64,000 nt of DNA from Paracoccus aminophilus JCM 7686. GTDB lineage: Bacteria; Pseudomonadota; Alphaproteobacteria; Rhodobacterales; Rhodobacteraceae. The notes under the pieces are model-generated. The model made no database searches. It saw only the letters and a program-made list of their open reading frames with translations, and was not told the DNA's origin. This document shows, one piece after another, positions 35,825 through 45,120 of the stretch. A program made the translations under genes and the position numbers. Within the stretch, counting starts at the first letter, position 1. Each line of letters opens with the position of its first letter. Location of the stretch: positions 1-64,000 of the forward strand of contig NC_022041.1 in assembly GCF_000444995.1 (NCBI RefSeq), written 5' to 3'.

Positions 35825-36561
35825 GCCAGCATCCTGCGCAAAAGGGCGGCCTCGGCTGCCATGACTTCGGGCGCATCGAAGGGACGCGCCTGACCCGGCG
35901 CGCGCGGGCCGGGGATCGGCTGATCCTCGAGCCCGGTTTCGGTCAAAAGCACGATCCGGTCGCCCAGACGCGCGGCCTCGGCCGGATCATGGGTCACCAA
36001 AAGCACCGTCCGCCCCTCCAACAGCCGCGCCGAGAGGCTTTGCATCCCCGCCCGCGTGCGCGCATCCAGCGCCGAGAAGGGCTCATCGAGCAGCACCAAG
36101 GGGCGATCTTCAAAAAGCGTGCGCGCCAAAGCCACGCGCTGGCGCTGCCCGCCCGAGAGGCGGTCGGGGCGGTGATCGGCGCGCTCGGCCAGACCGACGG
36201 CAGCGACCAGAGCTTCGGCGCGGGCGCGGTCGGGACGCTCGCCGCGCAGCCGCGCGCCCAGCATGACATTGCCGATGACATCGAGCCAACCGATCAGCCC
36301 CGGATCCTGTGCCATCAGTGCGACCGGCGTCTGCCGTTCCGCGATGCCCTCAAAGCGCACGCCGGTCTCGAGCCCCGCGATCAGGCGCAAGACCGTCGAT
36401 TTCCCGACGCCCGAGGGGCCAAGCAGGCAGGTCCATTCGCCCGCGCGCAGGTCCAGATCGATCGGCCCGAACAAAGGCGCGTCCCCGACCCAAGCCCGAC
36501 CCGCCAGATGGGCGGCCAGTTGGGGATGGGACGGGGCGCCAGACGGGGCGGCTGTGCTCAT
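35821..36561 (-). CDS. thiZ: ABC ATPase ThiZ
   Basis: 246-residue ABC ATPase with Walker A LLGPSGVGKST, signature LSGGQRQR, Walker B LVLLDEPFSALD and H-loop VTHDP. It powers the ThiXYZ importer. The N-terminal 20 residues are a divergent Ala/Pro-rich extension. The start at 36561 overlaps the tenA stop; the much longer frame to 37305 is a shadow across tenA. Tight overlaps on both sides show operon membership. Confidence 0.9.
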   Translation of the reverse strand: MSTAAPSGAPSHPQLAAHLAGRAWVGDAPLFGPIDLDLRAGEWTCLLGPSGVGKSTVLRLIAGLETGVRFEGIAERQTPVALMAQDPGLIGWLDVIGNVMLGARLRGERPDRARAEALVAAVGLAERADHRPDRLSGGQRQRVALARTLFEDRPLVLLDEPFSALDARTRAGMQSLSARLLEGRTVLLVTHDPAEAARLGDRIVLLTETGLEDQPIPGPRAPGQARPFDAPEVMAAEAALLRRMLA

Positions 36562-37262
36562 GCCCGGCCCAAGCCCCAGAAACCGACCTCGAGCCGGGTC
36601 GCGGTGGCGAAGCGTTGTGAGAGCTCGCGCCAGCGCGGCAGGCTGTGCGCATCGGGGCCCAGACGGCGGGCAATGGCGCTGTCCAAAAGCGCGCCGACCG
36701 CGTGGCAGGCTTTCTGGTAGTCCTCGCCGGCATAGGTGTCGATCCAGTCGCGATAGGGCGTGTCGGGCGCGGCCTCGCGCGCAAGGCGCAGCCCGATTTC
36801 GCCATAGCCCAGAACGCAGGGCGCAAGCGCCGCGACCACGTCGAGGAAATCGCCGGAAAAGCCGCTGTCGAGCACATAGCGCGTATAGGCAAGGTTCGGG
36901 ATCGCCTCGACCGTCGCTTCCAGCGTGGCGCGCGATATTCCCGCCGCCTCGCAAATCCCGACATGAAGCGCCATTTCCCCATCCAGCAGCGTATGGACCG
37001 TGGCCGAGCAGGCGCGCATTTCCTCGAAATTGCCGGCCTTGACCACCGCCAGCGCCCAAGCGCGCGAGAAATGGATCAGGAAGACGTAATCCTGTTGCAG
37101 ATAGGTCAGGAAATCGGCGCGGGGCAAAGCGCCCGAGCCGAGCCCTTCGACGAACGCATGGCGCGTGTAATCGTGCCAGTCGCTGGCGCAATCCTTGCGC
37201 CATGCGGCGAAGGCCTGCCCGTAATCTGGGCCGTAATCGGGAGAGTTCATCGGACCGCTCAC
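36558..37262 (-). CDS. tenA: Aminopyrimidine aminohydrolase TenA (thiaminase II)
   Basis: Salvages thiamine breakdown products by hydrolysing aminomethyl-pyrimidine to HMP. The nucleophile lies in APCVLGYGEIG, with the downstream Glu in LEVGFWGLGRA. Early blocks RHAFVEGLGSGALPRADFLTYLQQDYVFL carry the substrate-binding Asp and Tyr. At 234 residues it has normal length. It sits between thiY and thiZ, which ties uptake to salvage. Confidence 0.93.
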   Translation of the reverse strand: MSGPMNSPDYGPDYGQAFAAWRKDCASDWHDYTRHAFVEGLGSGALPRADFLTYLQQDYVFLIHFSRAWALAVVKAGNFEEMRACSATVHTLLDGEMALHVGICEAAGISRATLEATVEAIPNLAYTRYVLDSGFSGDFLDVVAALAPCVLGYGEIGLRLAREAAPDTPYRDWIDTYAGEDYQKACHAVGALLDSAIARRLGPDAHSLPRWRELSQRFATATRLEVGFWGLGRA

Positions 37263-38212
37263 GGGCGCGGCCCTTCCTGCCAGCCGATATCAATCGCCAG
37301 ATCACCCACCGGGCGGATGTTGTCGATCAGCGCGGCCTCGCGCAGAAAGGCCTCGAAGCGCGCATAGCGGCCCTGATCGAGCGCGGCGGGGCTTTGCGAG
37401 AAGCGCGGCACGGTGTCTTTCCACGCCTGCGCATTCAGCTCGTCCTTGAGATCGGGCGCGGTCGCGGAAAAGAGCGCCCAGCTTTCCTCGGGATGGTTGA
37501 CGATATATTGCGCGCCGCGCTCGACCGCATGGAGGAAGCGGCGGGTTTCGTCGCGGTCGAGCTTCAACGGATTGGCGACGAAGATCAGCTCGTCATAGGT
37601 CGGAACGCCTTGTTCTTCCACGAAAAGGCAACGACCCTCGCCGCCCTCAATCTTCATCTGGGTCAGCTCGAAATTGCGATAGCCGCCGATGGTGGCATCG
37701 ACCTGACCGGTCATTAGCGCCGGCGTCAGAGACCAGTTGACATTGACCATCTCGATGTCATTCGGGGTCAGTCCGGCTTGGGCGAGCATCGCATTGATCA
37801 GCGCGGTTTCGACGCCCGAGACCGAATAGCCGATCTTCTTGCCCTTGAGATCCGCCACGGTCTGGATCGGGCCATTGGCATTCACCATCAGGCAGTTGAG
37901 CGGCGTTGCGATCAGCGTGCCGACACGGACCAAGGGCAGGCCCTCATGGACTTGCAGATGCAGCTGCGGCTGATAGCTCACCGCCAGATCGGCCTGACCG
38001 GCGGCGACCATTTTGGGCGGATCGGCGGGATCGGCGGGGGCGATGATTTCGAGATCGAGCCCCTCGTCTTTGAAGAAACCCTTTTCCTGCGCGACGATGA
38101 TCGGGCCATGATCGGGGTTCACGAACCAGTCGAGCATCAGGGTCAGCTTGTCAGCGGCCAGCACCGGCTGGGCGATCAGGGCGAAGGCGCCCGCGAGCAA
38201 CGTATGTTTCAT
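37259..38212 (-). CDS. thiY: Periplasmic binding protein ThiY (NMT1/THI5-like)
   Basis: 317-residue secreted solute-binding protein of the NMT1/THI5-like family. Signal peptide to PVLAAD, then LTLMLDWFVNPDHGPIIVAQEKGFFKDEGLDLEI and SYQPQLHLQVHEGLPL, typical of the ThiY type that binds aminopyrimidines. The start at 38212 overlaps the thiF stop; the frame open to 38257 is an unlikely extension. Confidence 0.92.
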   Translation of the reverse strand: MKHTLLAGAFALIAQPVLAADKLTLMLDWFVNPDHGPIIVAQEKGFFKDEGLDLEIIAPADPADPPKMVAAGQADLAVSYQPQLHLQVHEGLPLVRVGTLIATPLNCLMVNANGPIQTVADLKGKKIGYSVSGVETALINAMLAQAGLTPNDIEMVNVNWSLTPALMTGQVDATIGGYRNFELTQMKIEGGEGRCLFVEEQGVPTYDELIFVANPLKLDRDETRRFLHAVERGAQYIVNHPEESWALFSATAPDLKDELNAQAWKDTVPRFSQSPAALDQGRYARFEAFLREAALIDNIRPVGDLAIDIGWQEGPRP

Positions 38213-39174
38213 TCGGTTTCTCCTTGAAGGGCCAGAAGCGCGATATCTCCGCTCCAACGGCCGGTCAGTCGGTTGGCGGCCCGCCAGGCGCGAAGCCCCG
38301 AGCGGCAGGCAATGACGATGCGGCGGCCCGGATCGGGCAGGAGGCCGGTCGCGCCGTAATCGGGCAGGCGCAGGGCATCGGGGGTGGCGGCGACGGGCGC
38401 CTCATCCTCGGGGCGCAGGTCGATGACGAGATCGCTGGCGCGCAGATCGGCGCGGGCGATAAAGCGCGGGCCGGGGCTTTCCGGGGCGCGGTCAAAGCGG
38501 AATTGCGAAAAGCGCAGATCGGCATCCATGCGGATGAAAAGGCCAAGCGGCGAGGGCGCGATCCCCAAGAGCACGCGCAGCGCCATCTGGGCCTGCAAGG
38601 CGCCAAGCGTGCCGACGACCGGGCCAAGCACGCCCGCCGTGGCGCAGGTCGCGCCATTGCCCGAGGGGTCGGGAAAGACCGCCCGCAGCGAGGGCGCACC
38701 GCCGCAATAGCCGCCGACATAGCCCTCGAGCCCCAAGGCCGAGGCCGAGATCAGCGGCTTTCCCGCAGCAAAACAGACGTCCGAGAGGATATAGCTCGCC
38801 GCATAGCTGTCGGCGCAATCGAGCACCAGATCGGCGCGCGTGACGAGATCCGCCGCATTGGCGGGCGTTAGCCAGTCAAGGAGCGGCGTCACGCGGACCT
38901 CGGGATTGAGCCCGGCCATGACCTCGGCCGCGACCTCGGCTTTCGGGCGGCCAATGTCCGCCATGCGGTAAAGCGGCTGGCGGTGGAGGTTCGTGGCCTC
39001 GATCCCGTCGGCATCGACCAGCGTGATCTGTCCGACGCCCGCGCCGGTCAGATATTGCAGCGCCGGGACGCCAAGCGCGCCCGCGCCGACGATCAGCACA
39101 TGGGCCGCGCCCAGCCGGGCCTGCCCTTCCGGGCCGACCTCGGGCAGGATCATCTGGCGGGCATAGCGGCTCAT
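38209..39174 (-). CDS. thiF: ThiF/HesA/MoeB-family adenylyltransferase with C-terminal rhodanese-like domain
   Basis: 321 residues. The first 240 are a ThiF/MoeB adenylyltransferase (VLIVGAGALGVPALQYLTGAGVGQITLVDAD) that activates the ThiS C-terminus; GATCATAGVLGPVVG keeps the catalytic Cys. The last 75 form a short rhodanese-like domain with an active loop ACRSGLRA. Both zinc-binding Cys pairs usual in MoeB/ThiF are absent; the first is replaced around PSLRAVFP. The fusion could supply sulfur for ThiS thiocarboxylate itself, an inference. It overlaps thiE and thiY. Confidence 0.88.
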   Translation of the reverse strand: MSRYARQMILPEVGPEGQARLGAAHVLIVGAGALGVPALQYLTGAGVGQITLVDADGIEATNLHRQPLYRMADIGRPKAEVAAEVMAGLNPEVRVTPLLDWLTPANAADLVTRADLVLDCADSYAASYILSDVCFAAGKPLISASALGLEGYVGGYCGGAPSLRAVFPDPSGNGATCATAGVLGPVVGTLGALQAQMALRVLLGIAPSPLGLFIRMDADLRFSQFRFDRAPESPGPRFIARADLRASDLVIDLRPEDEAPVAATPDALRLPDYGATGLLPDPGRRIVIACRSGLRAWRAANRLTGRWSGDIALLALQGETE

Positions 39175-39785
39175 GCGGGGGCCTTGGCTGTGGCGCAGAC
39201 CGCCAGCCAGTCGCGGATGCGGGCCTCGGGGTCGGCGTTCAGCGTGATATCGGTCACGACCGAGACCACATCCGCCCCCGCCGCAAAGGCTTGCGCGCCG
39301 CGCTCGGGCGTCATGCCGCCAATCGCGATCAGAGGAATATCGCCGATCAGCCGCTTCCATTCGGACACGCGGTCGAGCCCCTGCTGCTCCCATTTCATCT
39401 TCTTCAGGATCGTCGGCCAGACCGGCCCCAGTGCGATATAATCGGGCGCAAAGGACAGCGCGCGGTCAAGCTCGGCATGATCATGGGTCGAGATGCCGAC
39501 GCGGATGCCGGCGCGGCGGATCGCGGGCAGGTCGGCCTCGTCAAGATCTTCCTGACCAAGGTGGACGTAATCGCAGCCGAGATCAATCGCCTCGCGCCAG
39601 TAATCATTCACGACCAATTGCGCCCCCGCCGCCGCGCAAAGATCGCGGGCGCGGGTCAGCTCAAGGCGCAGATCCTCGGGTGTGCGGTCCTTGGCGCGGA
39701 TTTGCACCAGCTTGACGCCAAGTGGCAAAGCGCGGGGCAGCCAATCGGCCGTGTCGAAGATCGGATAGAACCGGGGAAGCGTCAT
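39171..39785 (-). CDS. thiE: Thiamine phosphate synthase ThiE
   Basis: Joins HMP pyrophosphate and the thiazole phosphate. [43 protein letters not shown] and IALGPVWPT match the TIM-barrel family and its pyrophosphate-binding residues. [28 protein letters not shown] closes the barrel. Length is 204 residues. Overlaps at both ends (ATGA) couple it to thiG and thiF. Confidence 0.95.
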   Translation of the reverse strand: MTLPRFYPIFDTADWLPRALPLGVKLVQIRAKDRTPEDLRLELTRARDLCAAAGAQLVVNDYWREAIDLGCDYVHLGQEDLDEADLPAIRRAGIRVGISTHDHAELDRALSFAPDYIALGPVWPTILKKMKWEQQGLDRVSEWKRLIGDIPLIAIGGMTPERGAQAFAAGADVVSVVTDITLNADPEARIRDWLAVCATAKAPA

Positions 39786-40546
39786 GCCAGCACCGCCATG
39801 CCCATCAGGGGCGTTGAGGGAGAGGCCATGTCCCGGGCCTCGATCGGGTCGGCGGCGCGGGCGAGCGCGCCCGCCTCGATCGCCAAAGCCATGGCGCGCG
39901 CCATCGCCACCGGATCGCCCGCCTTGGCGACGGCGGTGTTCAAAAGCACGGCATCATAGCCCAGCTCCATCGCTTGCGCCGCATGAGAGGGCAGGCCGAT
40001 CCCGGCATCCACCACCAGCGGCACATCAGGATAATGGGCCCGCAAGGTCTTCAGCCCATAAATGTTGTTTAGACCACGACCTGAGCCAATAGGAGCCCCC
40101 CAAGGCATCAAGACCTTGCATCCGGCGTCCAAAAGCCGCTCGCAGATCGAGAGATCTTCGGTGCAATAGGGGAAGACTTCGAAGCCTTCACTACAAAGGA
40201 TACGCGCCGCCTCGATCAGAGCAACAACATCTGGTTGCAGTGTGTCGTGATCGCCGATCACCTCCAGCTTGATCCAGGGCGTGTCGAAAAACTCGCGTGC
40301 CATATGGGCGGTGGTCACCGCTTCCTTGACGCCATGACAGCCTGCGGTGTTCGGCAAGACCGCGACATTCAGCTCGCGGATGAGCTGGTGAAAGGCCGCG
40401 CCCTCGCCGCCCTCGCGCCGCAGCGAGACCGTGGCGATCCCGGCGTGCGAGGCGCGAAAGGCCTCGGCCAGAATGGCGGGCGAGGGATATTGCGCCGTCC
40501 CGAGCATCAGCGGGCTGGTGATTTCTTTCCCGTAAAAGACAGGCAT
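39782..40546 (-). CDS. thiG: Thiazole synthase ThiG
   Basis: Builds the thiazole phosphate from deoxyxylulose phosphate, ThiS thiocarboxylate and dehydroglycine. The Schiff-base Lys lies in [28 protein letters not shown] and [32 protein letters not shown] are family hallmarks. The start at 40546 was chosen at MPVFYGKEI, one base after the thiS stop. The frame open to 40690 is read through thiS. Length is 254 residues. Confidence 0.95.
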   Translation of the reverse strand: MPVFYGKEITSPLMLGTAQYPSPAILAEAFRASHAGIATVSLRREGGEGAAFHQLIRELNVAVLPNTAGCHGVKEAVTTAHMAREFFDTPWIKLEVIGDHDTLQPDVVALIEAARILCSEGFEVFPYCTEDLSICERLLDAGCKVLMPWGAPIGSGRGLNNIYGLKTLRAHYPDVPLVVDAGIGLPSHAAQAMELGYDAVLLNTAVAKAGDPVAMARAMALAIEAGALARAADPIEARDMASPSTPLMGMAVLA

Positions 40547-40547
40547 G

Positions 40548-40745
40548 TCAGCCCCCTTGCATCGAGGAGAGCGCCTCGAGCGCGTCTCCGTCCGAGATTG
40601 CGGTTGTGGCGCGCAGACCGGCGGGCAGGAACTCGCCATTGAGCGCGGTGGCGACTTTGACCTCGCCCAGACCGATTTCGGCCAGCACATCGGCGACAGT
40701 CGGGCCGCTGACCGCGCGGCGGGTGCCGTTAAGGATTATGTTCAT
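40548..40745 (-). CDS. thiS: Sulfur carrier protein ThiS
   Basis: 65-residue ubiquitin-like protein ending in Gly-Gly (SSMQGG), the tail adenylated by ThiF and made into a thiocarboxylate. [12 protein letters not shown] at the N-terminus and [15 protein letters not shown] in the middle are typical. Its start overlaps the last 17 bases of thiO and its stop precedes thiG by one base. Confidence 0.95.
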   Translation of the reverse strand: MNIILNGTRRAVSGPTVADVLAEIGLGEVKVATALNGEFLPAGLRATTAISDGDALEALSSMQGG

Positions 40746-41709
40746 CCATGAACTCCGGGATCTGGCCCGTCTGAAGGTGATCGGCAGCCATGCGGGCCAC
40801 GGCGGGGGCCAGAAGATAGCCGTGGCGGTAAAGGCCGTTTGCGAAAAGCGTGCTGCCGCGACGACGCAGGCGGGGCAGGTTGTCGGGGAAGGCCGGGCGG
40901 GCATCGGCGCCGAGCTCGAGGATCTCGGCCTCGGCAAAACCGGGGTGGAGCGCATAGGCCGAGGAGAGCATCTCGACCGCCGCCCGCGCTGTGACCCGGC
41001 TTTTCGCGCCGCTTTCCAGCATGGTCGCGCCCAGCATATAGACGCCCTCGCCGCGCGGGACGATGTAAAGCGGGATGCGCGGATGCAGCAGGCGAATGGT
41101 GCGGGTGAGCGTGACCTCGGGGCAGCGGATCATCAGCATCTCGCCGCGTACGCCGCGCAGATCGGGCAGGGCATCGCGCGCCGCAAAGCCGCGCGCATCG
41201 ACGACCAGCCCTTCGGGCGTGCCTTCGGTTTCAATCTCGATGCCCTTGGCGGCCAGCCCGTCGCGCAAGGCGGTCAGGGCCTGTCGCGGGGTCAGGTGGC
41301 TTTCGCTGGCGTAGAAAAGACCACGGCGGAATCGGCTTTCCAGCTCGGGCTCCAGCGCGGCGATCTTGGGCGCGGTGACGGTTTCATGGGTGCGGGTGCG
41401 GCGGGCGAAGCGGTCGAGCTCGGCCTGATCGCGGCCAAGCGCGAGGACGAGCGTGCCGGTCGGGTGGACCGTGGCGCCATGGCGCGCCCACCAATCGGCG
41501 GCATCAAGGCCAAGGCGAACGACCGCAGGCTCGGCGCTTTCCTCCTCGCAATAGGGGGCGAGCATTCCGCCCGCCCACCAGCTGCACCCCTGCGGGCCGG
41601 GGCCGCCTGCCGGGTCGATGATCCGCAGGGGGATGCCCCGTGCGGCGAGCTCGGTCGCGATGGCAAGGCCAAGCACGCCCGCGCCAAGGACGGTGACGGG
41701 CGTGGTCAT
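40729..41709 (-). CDS. thiO: Glycine oxidase ThiO
   Basis: FAD amine oxidase giving the dehydroglycine needed by ThiG in place of the ThiH tyrosine lyase. The N-terminal FAD motif is [48 protein letters not shown] and the C-terminal [14 protein letters not shown] match ThiO. Use of ThiO fits an aerobe. It overlaps thiD (ATGA) and thiS (17 bases). Length is 326 residues. Confidence 0.94.
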   Translation of the reverse strand: MTTPVTVLGAGVLGLAIATELAARGIPLRIIDPAGGPGPQGCSWWAGGMLAPYCEEESAEPAVVRLGLDAADWWARHGATVHPTGTLVLALGRDQAELDRFARRTRTHETVTAPKIAALEPELESRFRRGLFYASESHLTPRQALTALRDGLAAKGIEIETEGTPEGLVVDARGFAARDALPDLRGVRGEMLMIRCPEVTLTRTIRLLHPRIPLYIVPRGEGVYMLGATMLESGAKSRVTARAAVEMLSSAYALHPGFAEAEILELGADARPAFPDNLPRLRRRGSTLFANGLYRHGYLLAPAVARMAADHLQTGQIPEFMDEHNP

Positions 41710-42539
41710 TCGGCGGCCTCGCGGGTTTTCGCGGGCCAGAAGGCGTGGAAGTGATGGACCGGGCCGTGGCCTTGGCCGATTTGCAGGTCATCGGCGGCGC
41801 GGATCGCCTGTTGCAACCAGCGATGCGCGGCCTTGACCGCCTCGGGCACGGCCAAGCCCTGCGCGAGCCCCGCCGCAATGGCGGAGGACAGTGAGCAGCC
41901 GGTGCCATGGGTGTTTTTTGTGATCACACGCGGGGCGGTCAGGGTCAGGATCTGGCTGCCGACCAGCAGATCGGTGCAGATCTCGCCGCGCCCATGCCCG
42001 CCTTTCATCAACACAAAGCGCGGCCCTTTGGCGCGCAGGGTCTGGCCTTGCAGCGCCATGTCTTGCGGCGAGGTGGCCTCGGCCATGTTCAGCAAAGCGG
42101 CGGCTTCGGGCAGGTTCGGCGTCAGGACGGTGGCGAGCGGCAGCAGATGCCGCAGCATCGCGGTGATCGCATCGGCAGGCAGCAAAGCGTCGCCGGATTT
42201 CGCAATCATCACCGGGTCGAGCACGACCGGGATCGGCCGGACGGCGAGATGGTGGCGCAGACGCTCGGCGACAGTTGTGATCACATTCGCGCCGCCGATC
42301 ATCCCGATCTTGACCGCATCAACGCGCAGATCGTCGAAAACCGCGTCGATCTGGGCCGCGACCATCGCCGGAGAGACCGCCTCGATCCCCGTCACCGCGC
42401 GGGTGTTCTGCGCGGTGATCGCTGTGATCACAGAAGCGCCATAGGTTCCCAGCGCGGAAAATGTCTTGAGATCGGCCTGAATCCCCGCGCCGCCGCCGCT
42501 GTCAGAGCCCGCAATGGTCAAAGCTATGGCCTGCGCCAT
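41706..42539 (-). CDS. thiD: Bifunctional HMP kinase / HMP-phosphate kinase ThiD
   Basis: Phosphorylates HMP twice to HMP pyrophosphate for ThiE. LTIAGSDSGGGAGIQADLKTFSALGTYGASVITAITAQNT is the family start. VLDPVMIAKSGD and KNTHGTGCSLSSAIAAGLA with the anion hole follow. First gene after the TPP riboswitch. Shine-Dalgarno AAAGGCGGGA (minus strand, 42550-42541) can pair with an upstream anti-Shine-Dalgarno. thiC is absent here, so HMP must come from a distant thiC or from the ThiXYZ-TenA salvage route. Length is 277 residues. Confidence 0.95.
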   Translation of the reverse strand: MAQAIALTIAGSDSGGGAGIQADLKTFSALGTYGASVITAITAQNTRAVTGIEAVSPAMVAAQIDAVFDDLRVDAVKIGMIGGANVITTVAERLRHHLAVRPIPVVLDPVMIAKSGDALLPADAITAMLRHLLPLATVLTPNLPEAAALLNMAEATSPQDMALQGQTLRAKGPRFVLMKGGHGRGEICTDLLVGSQILTLTAPRVITKNTHGTGCSLSSAIAAGLAQGLAVPEAVKAAHRWLQQAIRAADDLQIGQGHGPVHHFHAFWPAKTREAAE

Positions 42540-42540
42540 G

Positions 42541-42610
42541 TCCCGCCTTTCTTGCCCGGATCACCAGCAAAGGGGGAGATTGTGCGCAGGGATGGGGGCC
42601 GAAGCCCCTG
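42541..42610 (-). promoter_or_regulatory. Expression platform between TPP aptamer and thiD
   Basis: On the minus strand, the thiD Shine-Dalgarno (42550-42541) can pair with CCCCCTTT-type sequence at 42577-42569 over eight of nine positions, with an 18-base loop. Next to the aptamer is GGGGC-TTCG-GCCCC (42608-42595), a very stable tetraloop hairpin. No U tract follows, so translational rather than transcriptional control is favoured. Confidence 0.6.
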
Positions 42611-42624
42611 CCGCGTCACTCTAC

Positions 42625-42709
42625 CCTTCCCTCCGCCGGTATGAGCCGGATCAGGTTCGATGGGTCGGTGCCGCGCACCTCTCAGCCCCGTTGCGGGGCC
42701 CCCCAAGTG
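42625..42709 (-). promoter_or_regulatory. TPP riboswitch (THI element)
   Basis: Read on the minus strand, the conserved CTGAGA follows a GGGGC stem, then CGACCC, GAACCTGATC, GGCTCATACCGGC and GGAGGGAAGG. These are the invariant parts of the thiamine pyrophosphate aptamer, in the right order. It lies 86 bases before thiD and controls the ten-gene operon; thiamine pyrophosphate should switch it off. Confidence 0.95.
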
Positions 42710-42766
42710 TATGAGTCGGGCTAAAGGCTAGGCCCCTCGGCGGGGCTTGGCAAGGGGGGAGCGCGC

Positions 42767-43771
42767 TTAGACGCCGTAATAGCTGCGATACCAATCGACA
42801 TAGGCGCGGATGCCGTCGGTGACGCTGGTCTGCGGCTGATAACCGGTCAGGCTTTGCAGCAAAGTGGTATCGGCCCAGGTCGCGGGCACATCGCCGGGCT
42901 GCATCGGCAGCATCTCTTTGACCGCCTCGCGCCCGGTGGCGGCCTCGATCGCGGCGATGAATTCCATCAGCGGGACCGGCGCGCCATTGCCGATATTGAC
43001 CACCCGCCAAGGCGCGACGGGCGAGAGGCTGTCCTCGGGCCCGACCGGCGCGCCCTTGACCGGAGGCCGGTCCATCAGCAGCCGGATCCCCCGCACGATA
43101 TCGCCGACATAGGTGAAATCGCGCTGCATCTTGCCGTGGTTAAAGACCTTGATCGGACGGCCTTCGGTGATCGCGCTGGTGAAGAGCGCGGGCGCCATAT
43201 CGGGGCGTCCCCACGGGCCATAAACCGTGAAGAAGCGAAACATTGTCACAGGTAAATCAAAGAGATGCGCGTGCGAATGGGCCATCGCTTCGGCCGCTTT
43301 CTTGCTGGCGGCATAGAAGGACATTTGGCTGTCGGCCTTGTCGATCTCGCGGTAGGGCATGGCGGTATTCGCGCCGTAAACCGAAGAGGTCGAGGCCATG
43401 AGAAGATGTGGCAGGTGATGGGCGCGCGCGGCTTCGAGCAGCTCGAAACTGCCCGCGATATTGGCCTCGAGATAGGCGCGCGGGTTGTCGATCGAATAGC
43501 GCACCCCCGCCTGCGCGGCGAGATGAACGGCATGGCTTGGCCGGTGCTCGGCGATCAGCGACGCGAGAAGGCCCGGGGTCTCGACCTTGCCTTGCGTGAA
43601 GCGAAAGCCCGGATGCGCCGCCAGCCGAGCCAGCCGCGCCGCCTTCAGCGCGGGGTCGTAATAGTCATTCAGACTGTCCACGCCGATGACGGTGCAGCCC
43701 TCTGCCAGCAGCAACTCGCTGAGATGAAAGCCAATAAAGCCCGCAGCGCCCGTGACCAGAACCGTCGTCAT
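42767..43771 (-). CDS. NAD-dependent epimerase, probable UDP-glucuronate 4-epimerase
   Basis: 334-residue short-chain epimerase. NAD motif TGAAGFIGFHLSELLL; the catalytic Tyr and Lys are in SFYAASKKAAEAM; QAGVRYSIDNP and FTVYGPWGRPDMA are typical of UDP-glucuronate epimerases. It lies directly after a UDP-glucose dehydrogenase that would make its substrate. The product, UDP-galacturonate, would serve surface polysaccharide or LPS. The ATG at 43771 overlaps the upstream stop by one base; a TTG at 43774 is possible. Confidence 0.85.
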   Translation of the reverse strand: MTTVLVTGAAGFIGFHLSELLLAEGCTVIGVDSLNDYYDPALKAARLARLAAHPGFRFTQGKVETPGLLASLIAEHRPSHAVHLAAQAGVRYSIDNPRAYLEANIAGSFELLEAARAHHLPHLLMASTSSVYGANTAMPYREIDKADSQMSFYAASKKAAEAMAHSHAHLFDLPVTMFRFFTVYGPWGRPDMAPALFTSAITEGRPIKVFNHGKMQRDFTYVGDIVRGIRLLMDRPPVKGAPVGPEDSLSPVAPWRVVNIGNGAPVPLMEFIAAIEAATGREAVKEMLPMQPGDVPATWADTTLLQSLTGYQPQTSVTDGIRAYVDWYRSYYGV

Positions 43772-44937
43772 CAATCGACCCCGAACAGATCGCGGGTATA
43801 GACCTTGTCCTTCACGTCGATCAGGTCAGAGGTCAGGCGGTTGGCAAGGATCAGGTCGCTTTCCGCCTTGAAGGCAGTCAGATCGCGGATGACGCGGCTG
43901 TTGAAGAAATGGTCTTCGTTCAGGACCGGTTCATAGACGATGACCTCGATCCCCTTGGCCTTGATCCGCTTCATAATCCCTTGGATGGAGCTGTCGCGGA
44001 AATTATCCGAGCCCGCTTTCATCACCAGCCGGTGCACGCCGACGACTTTGGGGCGCTTCGCAATGATCTGGTCCGAGATGAAATCCTTGCGCGTCCGGTT
44101 CGATTCCACGATCGCCTGAATGAGGTTCTGCGGCACGTTGTCGTAATTCGCCAGAAGCTGCTTGGTGTCCTTGGGCAGGCAATAACCGCCATAGCCGAAG
44201 GAGGGGTTGTTGTAATGCGCCCCGATGCGCGGATCGAGGCCGACGCCGTCGATGATCTCGCGCGTGTCGAGCCCGCGCGCCATGGCGTAGCTGTCGAGCT
44301 CGTTGAAATAGGCGACGCGCATAGCGAGATAAGTGTTTGAAAACAGCTTGATGGCCTCGGCCTCGGTCGAGCCGGTGTAAAGCACCGGCATGTCCTTGCG
44401 GATCGCGGCTTCGACCAGCAGTTCGGCAAAGCGCTGCGCCTCGGGGCCGTGATCGCCGACCACGATGCGCGAGGGGTGCAGGTTGTCGTAAAGCGCCTTT
44501 CCTTCGCGCAGGAACTCGGGCGAGAAGAGGATCTTCTCGCTGCCCATCTCGGCGCGCAGATCGTCGGTGCAGCCGACATAGATCGTTGATTTGATGACGA
44601 TCGTTGCATCGGGGGCAAGGGCGCGGGCCTGACGGATGACCTGCTCGACGCTTGAGATGTCGAAGCGGTTGCTGCGCGTGTCGTAATTCGTCGGCGTGGC
44701 GACGATGATGTAATCGGCCCCGGCAAAGGCCTCGGCGGGGTCGGTGGTCGCGGTCAGATCCAACGGCTTCGTGGCCAGCCAATCGCGGATTTCGGCATCC
44801 TCAATCGGCGGCTCGCGGCGGTTGACCTTGGCAACCCGGTCGGCGTTGACGTCAAGCGCGCGGACCTGATTGTGCTGAGACAAAAGGACCGCCAGCGACA
44901 GCCCGACATACCCCAGTCCAGCAACTGCGATTTTCAT
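43771..44937 (-). CDS. UDP-glucose 6-dehydrogenase
   Basis: 388-residue nucleotide-sugar dehydrogenase, the same length as E. coli Ugd. The Rossmann motif is [43 protein letters not shown] and the catalytic Cys in [16 protein letters not shown] are diagnostic. It oxidises UDP-glucose to UDP-glucuronate. Two adjacent ATGs (44940, 44937) are possible; the second gives the family N-terminus. It forms an operon with the epimerase. Confidence 0.9.
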   Translation of the reverse strand: MKIAVAGLGYVGLSLAVLLSQHNQVRALDVNADRVAKVNRREPPIEDAEIRDWLATKPLDLTATTDPAEAFAGADYIIVATPTNYDTRSNRFDISSVEQVIRQARALAPDATIVIKSTIYVGCTDDLRAEMGSEKILFSPEFLREGKALYDNLHPSRIVVGDHGPEAQRFAELLVEAAIRKDMPVLYTGSTEAEAIKLFSNTYLAMRVAYFNELDSYAMARGLDTREIIDGVGLDPRIGAHYNNPSFGYGGYCLPKDTKQLLANYDNVPQNLIQAIVESNRTRKDFISDQIIAKRPKVVGVHRLVMKAGSDNFRDSSIQGIMKRIKAKGIEVIVYEPVLNEDHFFNSRVIRDLTAFKAESDLILANRLTSDLIDVKDKVYTRDLFGVD

Positions 44938-45120
44938 CATTCCTGCGCCTTCTTTCGTTCGATTCCTTGGCGTAACACAGCTGCCCGGCGCAGTGAACAG
45001 TCGACATATTCAGCCGACATGAAGTATACACAGCCAAAGCGGCTGCGGCCGAAGCTGAGACCGGGCCTGCCGGAGATCGACGCCGGCAAGGCTCAAACGC
45101 GACATGGGAAAGGGCAGGAC

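Noticed and set aside
44872..45120. N-terminal extension of the aldehyde dehydrogenase
   Set aside because: It would run antisense into the UDP-glucose dehydrogenase; the family N-terminus starts at 45121.
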